Shown here in pieces: positions 47,030-54,798 of a stretch of 64,000 bases of DNA. A model generated the notes under the pieces. That model did not search any database, was not told where the DNA came from, and saw only the letters and a list, made by a program, of their open reading frames with translations. The stretch is taken from positions 1 to 64,000 of IMG/VR virus record IMGVR_UViG_3300044511_000202, one strand, 5' to 3'. Both the position numbers and the translations under genes were made by a program. This stretch comes from a virus. Position 1 is the stretch's first letter, and each line of letters begins with the position of its first letter.

Positions 47030-49297
47030 TTATTCCGCCTCCCAGTCACCGTCGGGATCGGCGTCGTCGAACGCGTCCACGAAGTCGGCGATCGGGGCGG
47101 CCGAAGCGGCCTCCGGCCGCACGAACCCGCGGAGCAGCTTCTGGCTGCTCCCGATCGTGGTCTGCACGTACAGCGCCCGCGCGAGCGCGCGGTCCACGTG
47201 GTCCCGCAGCTCCGGGGTGTGGCGGTAGAAGCGCGCCCACACGCGCGGGCTGGTCTGGCCGATGCGGTGCAGGCGGCCCAGCAGCTGCTCCCAGTTGGTG
47301 GGGGATGCCGGGGGCTGGGCGACGAGTTGATCGTCGAAGAGCCGCTGTAGCCCGTCGCGCCCGGTGCCGTGGGCCTTGATGGAGCAGATGATCGACCGCT
47401 CACCCGTTTCCCGGGCGAGCAGCGCGGCGGCGTCCGGCCCGCCGGTGTGCTGGGCGAGGCCCGACAGCTGAGCGATCCACTTCCCGAACTCGGCGGACTC
47501 GTACCAGACGATCCCGCGGTTCTCGCGCGCCCAGTCGGCGGCGTCCTGGGCGAGGTACGGGTCCAGCCGCGAGGCGCGCGTCTCGTACACCACGCGCCCC
47601 TTGATGTCGCGCCACGCTGGCCAGAAGAGCGAGTCCCACTCCGGGTGCCTCGCCTCCCACTCCTCCTTGGAGCACGGGGCGCGCTTGCCGGTGCCGTGGC
47701 ACGCCTTGCAGCGGTGCTGGCACGACTCGATCTCGATACCCGTCCCGGCGCACGCCTCGCACGGGCGCTCACCCGGCCACTCCGGGACCTTGATGTCACC
47801 GTGGTGGCGCATCGCGGCCAGCTCCACGAGGTGCGGCGAGTCGAGGTGGTCGAGCCGGCGGAAGAGCTTGGATCGCACCTCGGAGCGGTAGTCCTTGCGG
47901 ATCTCCAGCCACTCCATGATGAGCCCGGCGTCCTGGGGTTGCCCGTTCACCTCGGGGTAGAACCAGTAATAGTGGAACCCGCAGGCCAGCTCGCGGGCGG
48001 TGCGCGCGACGCTCATCGCGTCCAGGAGCACCTCGCCGTCCGGGCGGCGCCACGTCTCGCGGAGGACGCGAAGATGCTCCTCGATCTCCCGGGGCACCTC
48101 GCTCCTGGGACGCTGCTCCTCGATGCACAGCTCGGCGCTCACCGCGGCGTCGGTCGTCGACACCACCCCCAGCGTCTGCACCAGGCGGCGGTGGAACCCT
48201 TCGCTCACGTGCTCGCCCTCCTCGCACAGCTGCTCGAGGGCTCCCATGGGCGCCGCGGAGTGCCACGGGGCGTAGGGGTCCTTCTCCTTCACCTCGTCGG
48301 GAACCTTCTTCGGATCGAGCGCGCGGCACCAGTCCTCCGTCACCTCGCGCTCCGTCGGGAGCGGGCTGCCCTGTCGCAACGCGGCAAACATGAGGTGGTC
48401 GTAGTCCTTGAGGCTCCCGTCCGTCGGGCTCCCGGACCACCAGCAGAACCGCGTGCGGTCCGGCTGATCGGACAGGCGACGGAACACGCGCGACGTCGTC
48501 GCGGTGTCGGCGTGGCGGAGGCGGTGGCCCTCGTCTGCCACGATGAGCGTGGGATCGATCTGGGTGAGGCGCGTCGACGAGTCGGGGCGCGACAAGCGCG
48601 AGTAGGGGTACACGTGGAGCCACACGCGGGTGGCGCGAGCGCCCTCGTGCTCCACCATGAAGTCGCGCGGCGCCGGGTCGCGCGGGAGCTTCACCTTCCC
48701 GTGCACGATGATGTTGGGTGTCTTGAAGTGCTGGGACACCAGCTCCCACTCGCGGATGAGCTGGTTCACGAGCGTGGGTGGCACGAGCAGCGCCACGTTC
48801 TCGCACCCGGGGAGCGCCATCCCGGCGAGGATGTCCAGGATCGTTTTCCCGTGCCCCACGCCGATGAGCCCGGAGAGTCCCATGGCCAGCGGGATCTCGT
48901 ACAGGCCCCACGCCTGGGCGAGGTTCAGCGCTGTGATGCACGCGCGCGGACGCTCCATGTGGCGCTCCAGGATCTCGGCGCACGAGCACGGCTTCCCGGT
49001 CGGGTCCACCCACGCGTGGCGTCGCGTCACCACGCGGATGAGCGCGGCCTCCTCCTTCGAGCCCGGTACGACGACGGGTCGGCGCGCGAGCCCCAGCACG
49101 CGCTGTAGCTCCTCGCTGTCACCCACGGCCAGCCTCGTGCTCTTGCCCGTCTCCGGCGCGCCGGACTGCCACGCCTGCGGTCTGAAGCCCTTCCGGGCAG
49201 TCAGCTCGTCCAGCGCCACGGTGGCGGTCACCTCGCGGCCGTCCGGCATCTCCACGAAGATGTCGTCCAGCCCCAGCTTGTCGTCCTCGTCGCTCAT
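47030..49297 (-). CDS. SF2/SNF2-like DNA helicase with DnaJ-type zinc insertion
   Basis: 755 residues; the ATG at 49297 overlaps the stop of the lipoprotein gene (ATGA). Walker A LIGVGHGKT (~144-152), LLVPPTLVNQLI (Ia), LIVADEGHRL (DEGH 255-258), WWSGSPTDGS (III) and LLGRLHRIGQ (VI, ~672-681) define an SF2 enzyme of the SNF2/DEAD kind. Residues 513-542 hold a zinc module: CEACAGTG, C526, CKACHGTG, C542, again like DnaJ. Probably a replicative or origin helicase. Confidence 0.9.
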   Translation of the reverse strand: MSDEDDKLGLDDIFVEMPDGREVTATVALDELTARKGFRPQAWQSGAPETGKSTRLAVGDSEELQRVLGLARRPVVVPGSKEEAALIRVVTRRHAWVDPTGKPCSCAEILERHMERPRACITALNLAQAWGLYEIPLAMGLSGLIGVGHGKTILDILAGMALPGCENVALLVPPTLVNQLIREWELVSQHFKTPNIIVHGKVKLPRDPAPRDFMVEHEGARATRVWLHVYPYSRLSRPDSSTRLTQIDPTLIVADEGHRLRHADTATTSRVFRRLSDQPDRTRFCWWSGSPTDGSLKDYDHLMFAALRQGSPLPTEREVTEDWCRALDPKKVPDEVKEKDPYAPWHSAAPMGALEQLCEEGEHVSEGFHRRLVQTLGVVSTTDAAVSAELCIEEQRPRSEVPREIEEHLRVLRETWRRPDGEVLLDAMSVARTARELACGFHYYWFYPEVNGQPQDAGLIMEWLEIRKDYRSEVRSKLFRRLDHLDSPHLVELAAMRHHGDIKVPEWPGERPCEACAGTGIEIESCQHRCKACHGTGKRAPCSKEEWEARHPEWDSLFWPAWRDIKGRVVYETRASRLDPYLAQDAADWARENRGIVWYESAEFGKWIAQLSGLAQHTGGPDAAALLARETGERSIICSIKAHGTGRDGLQRLFDDQLVAQPPASPTNWEQLLGRLHRIGQTSPRVWARFYRHTPELRDHVDRALARALYVQTTIGSSQKLLRGFVRPEAASAAPIADFVDAFDDADPDGDWEAE

Positions 49298-49581
49298 CGG
49301 CGGCACACCTCCCACGCGAGGTGAGTCCACGCGGACAGGCGCCTCAGGTGCTCGTCGCGCCGATGGCGGTCGATCGACTCGTCGCCCGTTAGCGTGGGCT
49401 CGGCGGGCGGCGGGTGGTTGAGGCACGGGCGCACCACGCGGGTCCGCACCTCGCGCTCCTCCACGCGGTAGAACACCTGCGGCTCGCACTTCGGGAGCCG
49501 GCGCTCGGTGACGTTCTCGACGGGTACGCGCGGCTCGGCGCATGACAGCGCCAGCGCGGCCAGGATGGCAAGAAGTTTCAC
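49294..49581 (-). CDS. Lipoprotein, 95 aa
   Basis: MKLLAILAALALSC is a clear signal peptide with lipobox (LALSC, Cys14), followed by AEPRVPVENVTERRLP and a polar, mostly helical remainder. A lipoprotein between helicase and zinc-protein genes is unexpected. It could be an outer spanin located far from the lysis cassette or a surface-exclusion lipoprotein. Confidence 0.72.
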   Translation of the reverse strand: MKLLAILAALALSCAEPRVPVENVTERRLPKCEPQVFYRVEEREVRTRVVRPCLNHPPPAEPTLTGDESIDRHRRDEHLRRLSAWTHLAWEVCRR

Positions 49582-49808
49582 GAGAGATCCTCCTCATCCA
49601 CCGCGATGGGCGCGCTGAGCAGCTCGATCGGGTCGGCGCGGAACACGGGCCCCGCGCCAACAAGCTCGCGGCGGTCGCCCTGGCACGGCGCCCCGCTAGC
49701 GTCGTCGTGCGGGAGCGGCCTCCAGGCGCACTCGCGCGTGCCGAGCTTCTGGGCACCCGGTGCGATGGGCACCAGCTTACAGCAGATGTGACAGTATCCC
49801 ATTGCCAT
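49578..49808 (-). CDS. Zinc-binding 76-aa protein
   Basis: Begins MAMGYCHICCKLVP. C6, C9/C10, C27 and C42 with H7 may bind zinc. An internal ATG (residue 3) is possible. Its start touches the 3' end of the tRNA-like element. Acidic C-terminus. Unknown. Confidence 0.6.
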   Translation of the reverse strand: MAMGYCHICCKLVPIAPGAQKLGTRECAWRPLPHDDASGAPCQGDRRELVGAGPVFRADPIELLSAPIAVDEEDLS

Positions 49809-49810
49809 CG

Positions 49811-49864
49811 AGCCGGGCGGCGGATTCGAACCGCTGCGCGCGCACCCCCAGGGTATCGCCCGGC
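49811..49864 (-). other. tRNA-like acceptor/T-arm structure without core
   Basis: On the minus strand GCCGGGC (49864-49858) and GCCCGGC (49818-49812) form a perfect 7-bp acceptor-like stem. AGCGG-TTCGAAT-CCGCC is a T arm (4 or 5 bp) with consensus loop. Only 22 nt separate the two, so D and anticodon arms are missing. The discriminator would be T and no CCA is encoded. Lies between two genes, after a GGCGCC hairpin. A tRNA relic, an att-like 3'-tRNA segment, or a mimic. Confidence 0.55.
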
Positions 49865-49868
49865 AGAG

Positions 49869-49885
49869 GGCGCCTGCACGGCGCC
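49869..49885 (-). terminator. GC hairpin after the nuclease gene
   Basis: GGCGCC, 5-nt loop, GGCGCC, starting 10 nt after the end of the nuclease gene on the minus strand. No T-run; may protect the message end or separate it from the tRNA-like element. Confidence 0.45.
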
Positions 49886-49894
49886 GAGGCTAGA

Positions 49895-51952
49895 CTAGCC
49901 GCGGATGACGGTCATCACCGGCGGGTCGGAGAGCGCGGGCTTGTCACCCTGCTGCACGCGCGCCAGCGCGAGCGCCTCGATCACGACGTCCGCGAAGTCG
50001 CTCCCGGAGCGCGCGTAGAAGCGCCCGCGCGGGAGTCGGCCCTCGTCGGCGGTGGCCTTCGTCGCGCCGTACACCGCGACGGTCGCCAGCTCGGCCTTCC
50101 ACGCTCCGAACGCCAGCGCCGTGATCGTCTTGTCGCCCGTGCGGATGTCGGGCACGCCGTGGTGGTGCGCGATGCCGCGCGCCCAGTAGCTGATCCACGG
50201 CTCGAGCGGCTGGGCCCCCTCGGGGCGACAGTCCACGTACAGCTCGAACGGCTCGTCCCCGTCGGGCGCGGGCCCCTTGGGGGCGGGGGCCTCGTCCTTC
50301 TTCTTCTTCGCGGCGACACCAGCCTTCTTCGTGGGCTCGGCGGCCGGCGGGGGCTCGGGGTTCCCCGCGGCGACCAGCTGCGCCTTCGTCACCGGCTCGG
50401 ACTTCGGCTCAGCCTGCGCCTTCGTCACCGGCTCGGACTTCGGCTCAGCCTGCGCCTTCGTCACCGGCTCGGACTTCGCCTCAGCCTGCGCCTGAGGCGC
50501 GGGCGGTGCCGGCGGCGGCTCGAGTCCGGGTGCGGGTAGCGCGGCCAGCGCCGGATTGCTCGCCGGGGTCTGCGGGCTCACGATGCCCATGGCGGCAGGG
50601 GACGCGCTCGGCGTCGGTTGCGCGACGGGAGCCGGCGCGGGCGCAGCGGCGGGGGTCTTCTTCTCGGCGTGCTTGCGCAGGTCGTCCCGCAGCTTGATCA
50701 CACCGTCCTTCGTACCGATCGGCGCGAGGCCCTTCAACTTCCCGTGCCCGGCCAGTCCGTCGCCCTGGAAGTCGAGGCGGGGCTCGGACACCGACGAGGC
50801 GTACACCTTCGCCACGTCCCCGGTGTACATCGGGCGGCCCACTCCGCGGGCCTCGATCTCCTTCAAGGCGGTGATCAGCTCGCCGTTCGAGTCCACAGCG
50901 TTCTGCTGAGCTTCCTCGTCCAGTAGCGCGTCCAGGATGTCGCTCATCGGTTCGTCACTCTCCAGATCCTCCGCCAGTGAGTTGCGCTCCTCCGCGGGGG
51001 CGGACCCGAGGAGACGTGCGCGACCCGCGGCGCCGAATAGCGACGCGGAACGCGCGGCTTGCGCGGCGCCCTTAGACGCCAGACCCACCGAGCAGTATTC
51101 CCGGTGCGGGCACCCTCGAAAGTAGGCGTCGCACGAGCGGTGGTTGCCCGGCACCTTCTCCGGGTCGATCTCGCGCGCCACGTCGCGCATGCGGCGGCCC
51201 AGACCATCCACGTAGCCCCAGCGACGGTGGACGTCCTCGCGCGACACGACGGTGGACACCTTCCACCCCTCGCTCCTGCCCTTCGTGAGCGTGTACACGT
51301 GGGACACGCGACCGCGCTCGGCGCGGGGATCCAGGCGGAAGCGGTGCTCCGCGTAGCCCACCATCTGGATGGCGGAGGCCAGCTCGCGGCCGGTCTTCGC
51401 GTACTTCCTGTCCCCGGTGCTCTTCCAGTCCAGCACCTCGAACGCCACGCCCGGATCGGGCTCCACGTCACCGTCGAGGTTGATCCACTCGCCCCAGTCG
51501 TGGCTGACGTCGATCTTCCCGACGAGCGGAATCCCGTCGGCGTCCAGCGGGTGGTGCGGAAAGCTGACATCGGGGAGCCCGGCGGCGAAATGCGCGAGCG
51601 CGACCTTGCGCTCGGTCTCGTCCGCGAGCAGGTGCGGCGACAACTCCCACTCGCACCAGATCGGGCGGCGCCCGGGCGCGGGCTCGCGGACCGGCATCCA
51701 GCGCACGATCGGGAGGATGAGCGGTCCGAACGCGCGCACGCCCGTCTCGTAGAACGCCTCGATCGGGTCGTGGAGCATGCGCTTGCCACGCTCCTGGGCC
51801 TCCGTCTCGGGCTCCTTCTTCCCGCCGACCTTGTCGAACCACCAGCGGCGCTCGCACCCCGCGTAGGTGTTCGGGTCGAACGTCTGGAGCGACGAGACGG
51901 AGGTGTAGCGCGGCACGCCGTCGACGACGGCGGGGCCGTATGGGCTACCCAC
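49895..51952 (-). CDS. PD-(D/E)XK nuclease with Fe-S-type cysteines and a C-terminal domain
   Basis: 685 residues, GTG overlapping the upstream TAG. YTSVSSLQTFDPNTYAGCER (C33), LVGKIDVSHDW (D148), FEVLDWKSTGD (D175, K177) and QMVGYAEH (Q196), then SCDAYFRGCPHREYC (C274, C281, C287) make the RecB/Cas4-like core; C33 plus the three late Cys match the four-Cys iron-sulphur arrangement of Cas4 and AddB. Then a linker with three 12-residue copies of AQAEPKSEPVTK (DNA repeat at 50381-50488) and a C-terminal domain (ELYVDCRPEGAQPLEPWISY). Likely a recombination exonuclease of the phage. Confidence 0.85.
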   Translation of the reverse strand: MGSPYGPAVVDGVPRYTSVSSLQTFDPNTYAGCERRWWFDKVGGKKEPETEAQERGKRMLHDPIEAFYETGVRAFGPLILPIVRWMPVREPAPGRRPIWCEWELSPHLLADETERKVALAHFAAGLPDVSFPHHPLDADGIPLVGKIDVSHDWGEWINLDGDVEPDPGVAFEVLDWKSTGDRKYAKTGRELASAIQMVGYAEHRFRLDPRAERGRVSHVYTLTKGRSEGWKVSTVVSREDVHRRWGYVDGLGRRMRDVAREIDPEKVPGNHRSCDAYFRGCPHREYCSVGLASKGAAQAARSASLFGAAGRARLLGSAPAEERNSLAEDLESDEPMSDILDALLDEEAQQNAVDSNGELITALKEIEARGVGRPMYTGDVAKVYASSVSEPRLDFQGDGLAGHGKLKGLAPIGTKDGVIKLRDDLRKHAEKKTPAAAPAPAPVAQPTPSASPAAMGIVSPQTPASNPALAALPAPGLEPPPAPPAPQAQAEAKSEPVTKAQAEPKSEPVTKAQAEPKSEPVTKAQLVAAGNPEPPPAAEPTKKAGVAAKKKKDEAPAPKGPAPDGDEPFELYVDCRPEGAQPLEPWISYWARGIAHHHGVPDIRTGDKTITALAFGAWKAELATVAVYGATKATADEGRLPRGRFYARSGSDFADVVIEALALARVQQGDKPALSDPPVMTVIRG
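50381..50488 (-). repeat. Three 36-bp tandem repeats inside the nuclease gene
   Basis: Units starting at 50381, 50417 and 50453 (CGCCTTCGTCACCGGCTCGG...), nearly identical, encode the AQAEPKSEPVTK linker. The last unit has a base change (CGCC for CGGC), so copy number probably varies. Confidence 0.85.
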
Positions 51953-52431
51953 TAGGCGGCCTCGCGGAGGAGCGCGAACCACGCGCGGCCCTCGTCGGTG
52001 ATCTCCCACTCGAGGGCGCAAGTCCGCCCCGGGGCCTCCTCGGCGTAGGCGAGCCCGTCCGCGCGCAGCGCGCTGGCGATGCCCACCACCTTCGCGTGGG
52101 GGAGGCGGGAGGCTCCGACCAGCTCCACCATCGTGAGCGGGCCGTCGGCCCGGGCGAGCGCCCCCAGCACGCGCACGCCGTCGAGGACTACGGTCCCGCG
52201 CGCGCGCGGGCGATCCAGCCGATCGCAGCGGTCGCACGCCTCGGCGCCCCGATCCTTGCGGCGCCCGCACTCGCACCAGCACATCGTGGTGCGACCCTCC
52301 GCGTTGCGGTTGGACTCGGGCGCGGGCTCGATCCGCGGTCGAAGGTTGGAGCGCACGGTCGCGCGCGGCACGCCAGTAGCGTGACCCGACATGGGGCGCC
52401 CGGTGTCGAACAGATCGGAGATGGCCTTCAT
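51952..52431 (-). CDS. Zinc and winged-helix DNA-binding protein
   Basis: 159 residues. Zinc part at ~51-72 (CWCECGRRKDRGAEACDRCD). Then a winged helix at ~78-155 (VVLDGVRVLGALARADGPLT, ELVGASRLPHAKVVGIASAL, EWEITDEGRAWFALL), as in MarR/ArsR-like regulators. May control the early block or assist replication. Overlaps the nuclease gene by one base. Confidence 0.7.
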   Translation of the reverse strand: MKAISDLFDTGRPMSGHATGVPRATVRSNLRPRIEPAPESNRNAEGRTTMCWCECGRRKDRGAEACDRCDRLDRPRARGTVVLDGVRVLGALARADGPLTMVELVGASRLPHAKVVGIASALRADGLAYAEEAPGRTCALEWEITDEGRAWFALLREAA

Positions 52432-52742
52432 GGCTCCTCCGACGCGCGACGCGCGCGGTCTAGTCCCAGCTTCGACAGCGCGCGGAGGTGATCGAGCGTG
52501 GCCTCGGGCACCTCGGCCGTGATCTCGTCGTCGGGCTCAATCTGGCCCGAGGTGACCAGGGACGCCACGAGCGCGCGGACCTTCGCTAGGGCCACCTCGC
52601 GGCGGCGGTGCAGCGATCGCTCCCCACGCTCCACGCACGCGTAGCCGGTAGGGACGTGGATCGCCACCACGTCCGGGACGGACGAGCCAACGTGCTGTCC
52701 CCCGCGGCCCTCGGGCGCGATGAGCCGGACCACGTAGCTCAC
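52428..52742 (-). CDS. GGQ-type peptide release factor-like protein
   Basis: 104 residues. IAPEGRGGQHVGSSVPDVVA (GGQ at 14-16), IHVPTGYACVERGERSLHRR and REVALAKVRALVASL match the catalytic domain of class I release factors and rescue factors (sGpGGQhvN....vr..H.PTG......erSq..N...A...l). It has no stop-codon-recognition domain, so it would act like ArfB/ICT1 on stalled ribosomes or on peptidyl-tRNA. The basic C-terminal tail typical of ArfB is weak. A role in freeing ribosomes during infection is inferred. Confidence 0.75.
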   Translation of the reverse strand: MSYVVRLIAPEGRGGQHVGSSVPDVVAIHVPTGYACVERGERSLHRRREVALAKVRALVASLVTSGQIEPDDEITAEVPEATLDHLRALSKLGLDRARRASEEP

Positions 52743-52993
52743 GTGGACGGCCTCGCGGCCAGCGCCCGCTCAAGCGCCTCGTAGGCATCGCACACGGCGT
52801 CCACCTCGCGCTCGCAATCCCCGTACACCCCGCCCACTTCTTCCAGGCCGCAGTGGAGCGCCTTCGCGGCGTCCACGATCCCCTGGTACAGCACTAGGCG
52901 ATCGCACGCGCGCTCGGCAGTGGCGGCGGCGCTCGCTGCGGCGGACGTCATGGCTCGGAGCCGCTCCTCGAGATCGTTCATGTCACCCGGCAT
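52739..52993 (-). CDS. Helical 84-aa protein
   Basis: ATG at 52993 (MPGDMNDLEERLRAM) has a very good AGGAGGTG six bases upstream and overlaps the previous gene. Contains an Ala-rich helix (AAASAAATAERACDRLVLYQ) and another (REVDAVCDAYEALERALAAR). Unknown. Confidence 0.65.
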   Translation of the reverse strand: MPGDMNDLEERLRAMTSAAASAAATAERACDRLVLYQGIVDAAKALHCGLEEVGGVYGDCEREVDAVCDAYEALERALAARPST

Positions 52994-53198
52994 CGGGCAC
53001 CTCCTCCCGCTCGAGCGCGCGAGCGCGCTCCAGCTCGGCCTGCTCCGTGGCCCGGAGGCGGCGGAGCTGTCGCGCAAACGCGTGCATCTGATCGTAGTTG
53101 CGCACGCCGTACACGGGCCGGCTGTCGGATCCGTACTTCACCACGCACCCGGCGATGGAGAAGAAGAGCACGGCGCGGAGGAGGGGGAGGCGGTTCAC
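52983..53198 (-). CDS. Small lipoprotein, 71 aa
   Basis: GTG overlapping the upstream TGA. VNRLPLLRAVLFFSIAGCVV has a signal peptide with lipobox SIAGC (Cys18). The mature part ends in a charged coiled coil (RQLRRLRATEQAELERAR). Resembles outer-membrane spanin subunits in plan (short lipoprotein with a coil), though it lies in the replication block. Confidence 0.68.
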   Translation of the reverse strand: MNRLPLLRAVLFFSIAGCVVKYGSDSRPVYGVRNYDQMHAFARQLRRLRATEQAELERARALEREEVPDAG

Positions 53199-53623
53199 GG
53201 GCTCACCTCGCTCCAGCCGGCCATCCGGGCCAGGTCGTGCAGGGGCTCGGCGTGCGGCTGGAGGATGATCCAATCCACGATCTCCTCCTCCCTGTAGGGC
53301 GCCACGCCGTCCCCGCGGTTGCGGGGCTGCGGGTCGTGAACGATCTTCCCGTCGAGACACACGATCGCGTGGAGCACCCCGTCCGCGCGGCGGGATGCCA
53401 CCCCGGCGATCGCGTACCCGACCGGGGCCGGGGTCGACCAGGGTAGGAAGATCGGCGTGTGTCCCCGGGCCTCGCACCACGCGCCGAACCGCTCCCACCA
53501 GGTGGCGGGGTCCTCGTTGAACCACGGCACCTCCTCGATCGGAAGCTCCAGGATGCTGGCCACGCACGCGGACAGGCAGTTACCCAGCACCGGGTCCGTC
53601 ACGGTCTGATCGACGGGAATCAT
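53195..53623 (-). CDS. Papain-like/C39-type cysteine peptidase candidate
   Basis: 142 residues. DPVLGNCLSACVASILELPI (Cys16), then GVLHAIVCLDGKIVHDPQPR (His85, Asp97) is a Cys-His-Asp arrangement seen in small phage proteins of the peptidase C39-like type (GnC..aCvAsilelp.eevP.f). Coupled to the small lipoprotein gene. Substrate unknown. Confidence 0.68.
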   Translation of the reverse strand: MIPVDQTVTDPVLGNCLSACVASILELPIEEVPWFNEDPATWWERFGAWCEARGHTPIFLPWSTPAPVGYAIAGVASRRADGVLHAIVCLDGKIVHDPQPRNRGDGVAPYREEEIVDWIILQPHAEPLHDLARMAGWSEVSP

Positions 53624-54105
53624 TCGGTACCCTCCCCGCCGAAGAGGCGGCGATACTCGTCCTTGGGGACGTGCGATCCGTTCACGAGGAAGCCCCAGGG
53701 CTGCACGCGCGGGCCGACGAAGAACAGGCTCCAGGATGAGCGCCCGAGCAGTGTCACGCGGTGGTAGGTGCGGGACGTGATGAAGTTCACCCGGCCCGGG
53801 CCCATCACCCGCGTGTACAGCGGCGCCTCGCGGTCCTCGCGGTAGCCACCCCAGAGGATGAAGGCAACGCTCGCCGCAAACGGGTGATTGTGGAGGTGCC
53901 GGTCACCGTCGCTCCGGTGAAACCGGTGCACGTACAGCTCCGCGGAGCCGCGCTGATCCTCGGGCGTGTCGCCCGCTCGGCGGGGCCACACGAACCACCG
54001 CGTGAGGTACGGGTCGCCGTTCAACTCGTAGGTGCGCCGATCGAAGAGGACGTCCAGCGCCCGCTCGGCGAGCGCGGCCACGCGCCGCTTGATGAACGCG
54101 ATCAC
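53620..54105 (-). CDS. Cupin-fold protein
   Basis: 161 residues. GDRHLHNHPFAASVAFILWG (H70, H72, H74), then GPGRVNFITSRTYHRVTLLG (H115) form a metal-binding cupin motif (HxHxH...G...H). Followed by SWSLFFVGPRVQPWGFLVNG. This phage-associated cupin type is known from many dsDNA phages; biochemical role unknown, possibly sugar or nucleotide modification. Confidence 0.75.
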   Translation of the reverse strand: MIAFIKRRVAALAERALDVLFDRRTYELNGDPYLTRWFVWPRRAGDTPEDQRGSAELYVHRFHRSDGDRHLHNHPFAASVAFILWGGYREDREAPLYTRVMGPGRVNFITSRTYHRVTLLGRSSWSLFFVGPRVQPWGFLVNGSHVPKDEYRRLFGGEGTE

Positions 54106-54311
54106 GCGTCACCCTCGGCGCGGGGGTACTCCAGCTCGGCCACCACGCCGCGGTTCTCGATCAGCTTCCTCGCGACGTCCAGAGCCATCTGCCGCGCCTG
54201 AGCGTCGCTCGTCGCTGGCGTGAAGAAGCGCACGCCGTCGATCCAGATCTCCACGCCCGGCTGCGGGGCGCCGCGAGTGAAGTCTACGGTGGGGCGAACG
54301 GTGATCGTCAT
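54102..54311 (-). CDS. Hypothetical 69-aa protein
   Basis: ATG at 54311 overlaps the upstream stop (ATGA) with GGAAGGA before it. MTITVRPTVDFTRGAPQPGV, then a helix (DAQARQMALDVARKLIENR) and VVAELEYPR: strand-strand-helix-strand. Unknown. Confidence 0.65.
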   Translation of the reverse strand: MTITVRPTVDFTRGAPQPGVEIWIDGVRFFTPATSDAQARQMALDVARKLIENRGVVAELEYPRAEGDA

Positions 54312-54571
54312 CGCCGATCCTTCCTCGGTCGCCCGCGGGGGCGCTTGATGTGTGACTCCAGCTTCGAGGAGTCGGCCTCGTACCACGTACCCTCGCGCGC
54401 GTCGACGGCCACCACGCGCCGCACGCTGGAGTCCGGCCCGGTCACGACGCAGAGCGCGTTGCGACCGGCCCAGTGGACGTGCAGCTCCTCATCCGGTTTG
54501 AGCGGGACGGCGTGATCGCTCGCCGTGGCGATCGAGCGGCGGTCTCGGCGGTTGCGGCTCCACCCGCTCAC
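54308..54571 (-). CDS. Hypothetical 87-aa protein, basic tail
   Basis: GTG at 54571 (GTGA overlap). The centre has strands (EELHVHWAGRNALCVVTGPD, VRRVVAVDAREGTWYEAD); the tail HIKRPRGRPRKDRR looks like an AT-hook (RGRPRK), suggesting DNA binding. Confidence 0.65.
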   Translation of the reverse strand: MSGWSRNRRDRRSIATASDHAVPLKPDEELHVHWAGRNALCVVTGPDSSVRRVVAVDAREGTWYEADSSKLESHIKRPRGRPRKDRR

Positions 54572-54798
54572 GGCGGGCACACTCGCACGAGGTGAGCGGG
54601 CCACGTCTCCAGCGCGCCCTCCGGCGTCTCCACCAGGAGGTAGAACGCGGCGGCCACGTACGCGTCGCGGTCCGGGTGCGGACGGCCCGGGTACAGCTCC
54701 ACGTGGCGCACCCACCCGTGACGCTGCTTGTCGTCGGCGATCTTTACCCGCTCACCGTCTTTGACGCGGAACACCTGCTTGACCTTCTTACCGATCAT
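54568..54798 (-). CDS. Hypothetical 76-aa protein
   Basis: ATG at 54798 with CAGGAG upstream. Strand-rich (KKVKQVFRVKDGERVKIADD, AYVAAAFYLLVETPEG). GTGA coupling downstream. Starts within the overlap with the Cys-rich peptide gene. Unknown. Confidence 0.65.
   Translation of the reverse strand: MIGKKVKQVFRVKDGERVKIADDKQRHGWVRHVELYPGRPHPDRDAYVAAAFYLLVETPEGALETWPAHLVRVCPP

Noticed and set aside
49895-51952. A Cas4 adaptation protein
   Set aside because: The Fe-S nuclease layout is shared by many phage exonucleases; no other cas gene or array is present, and the protein is much longer than Cas4.
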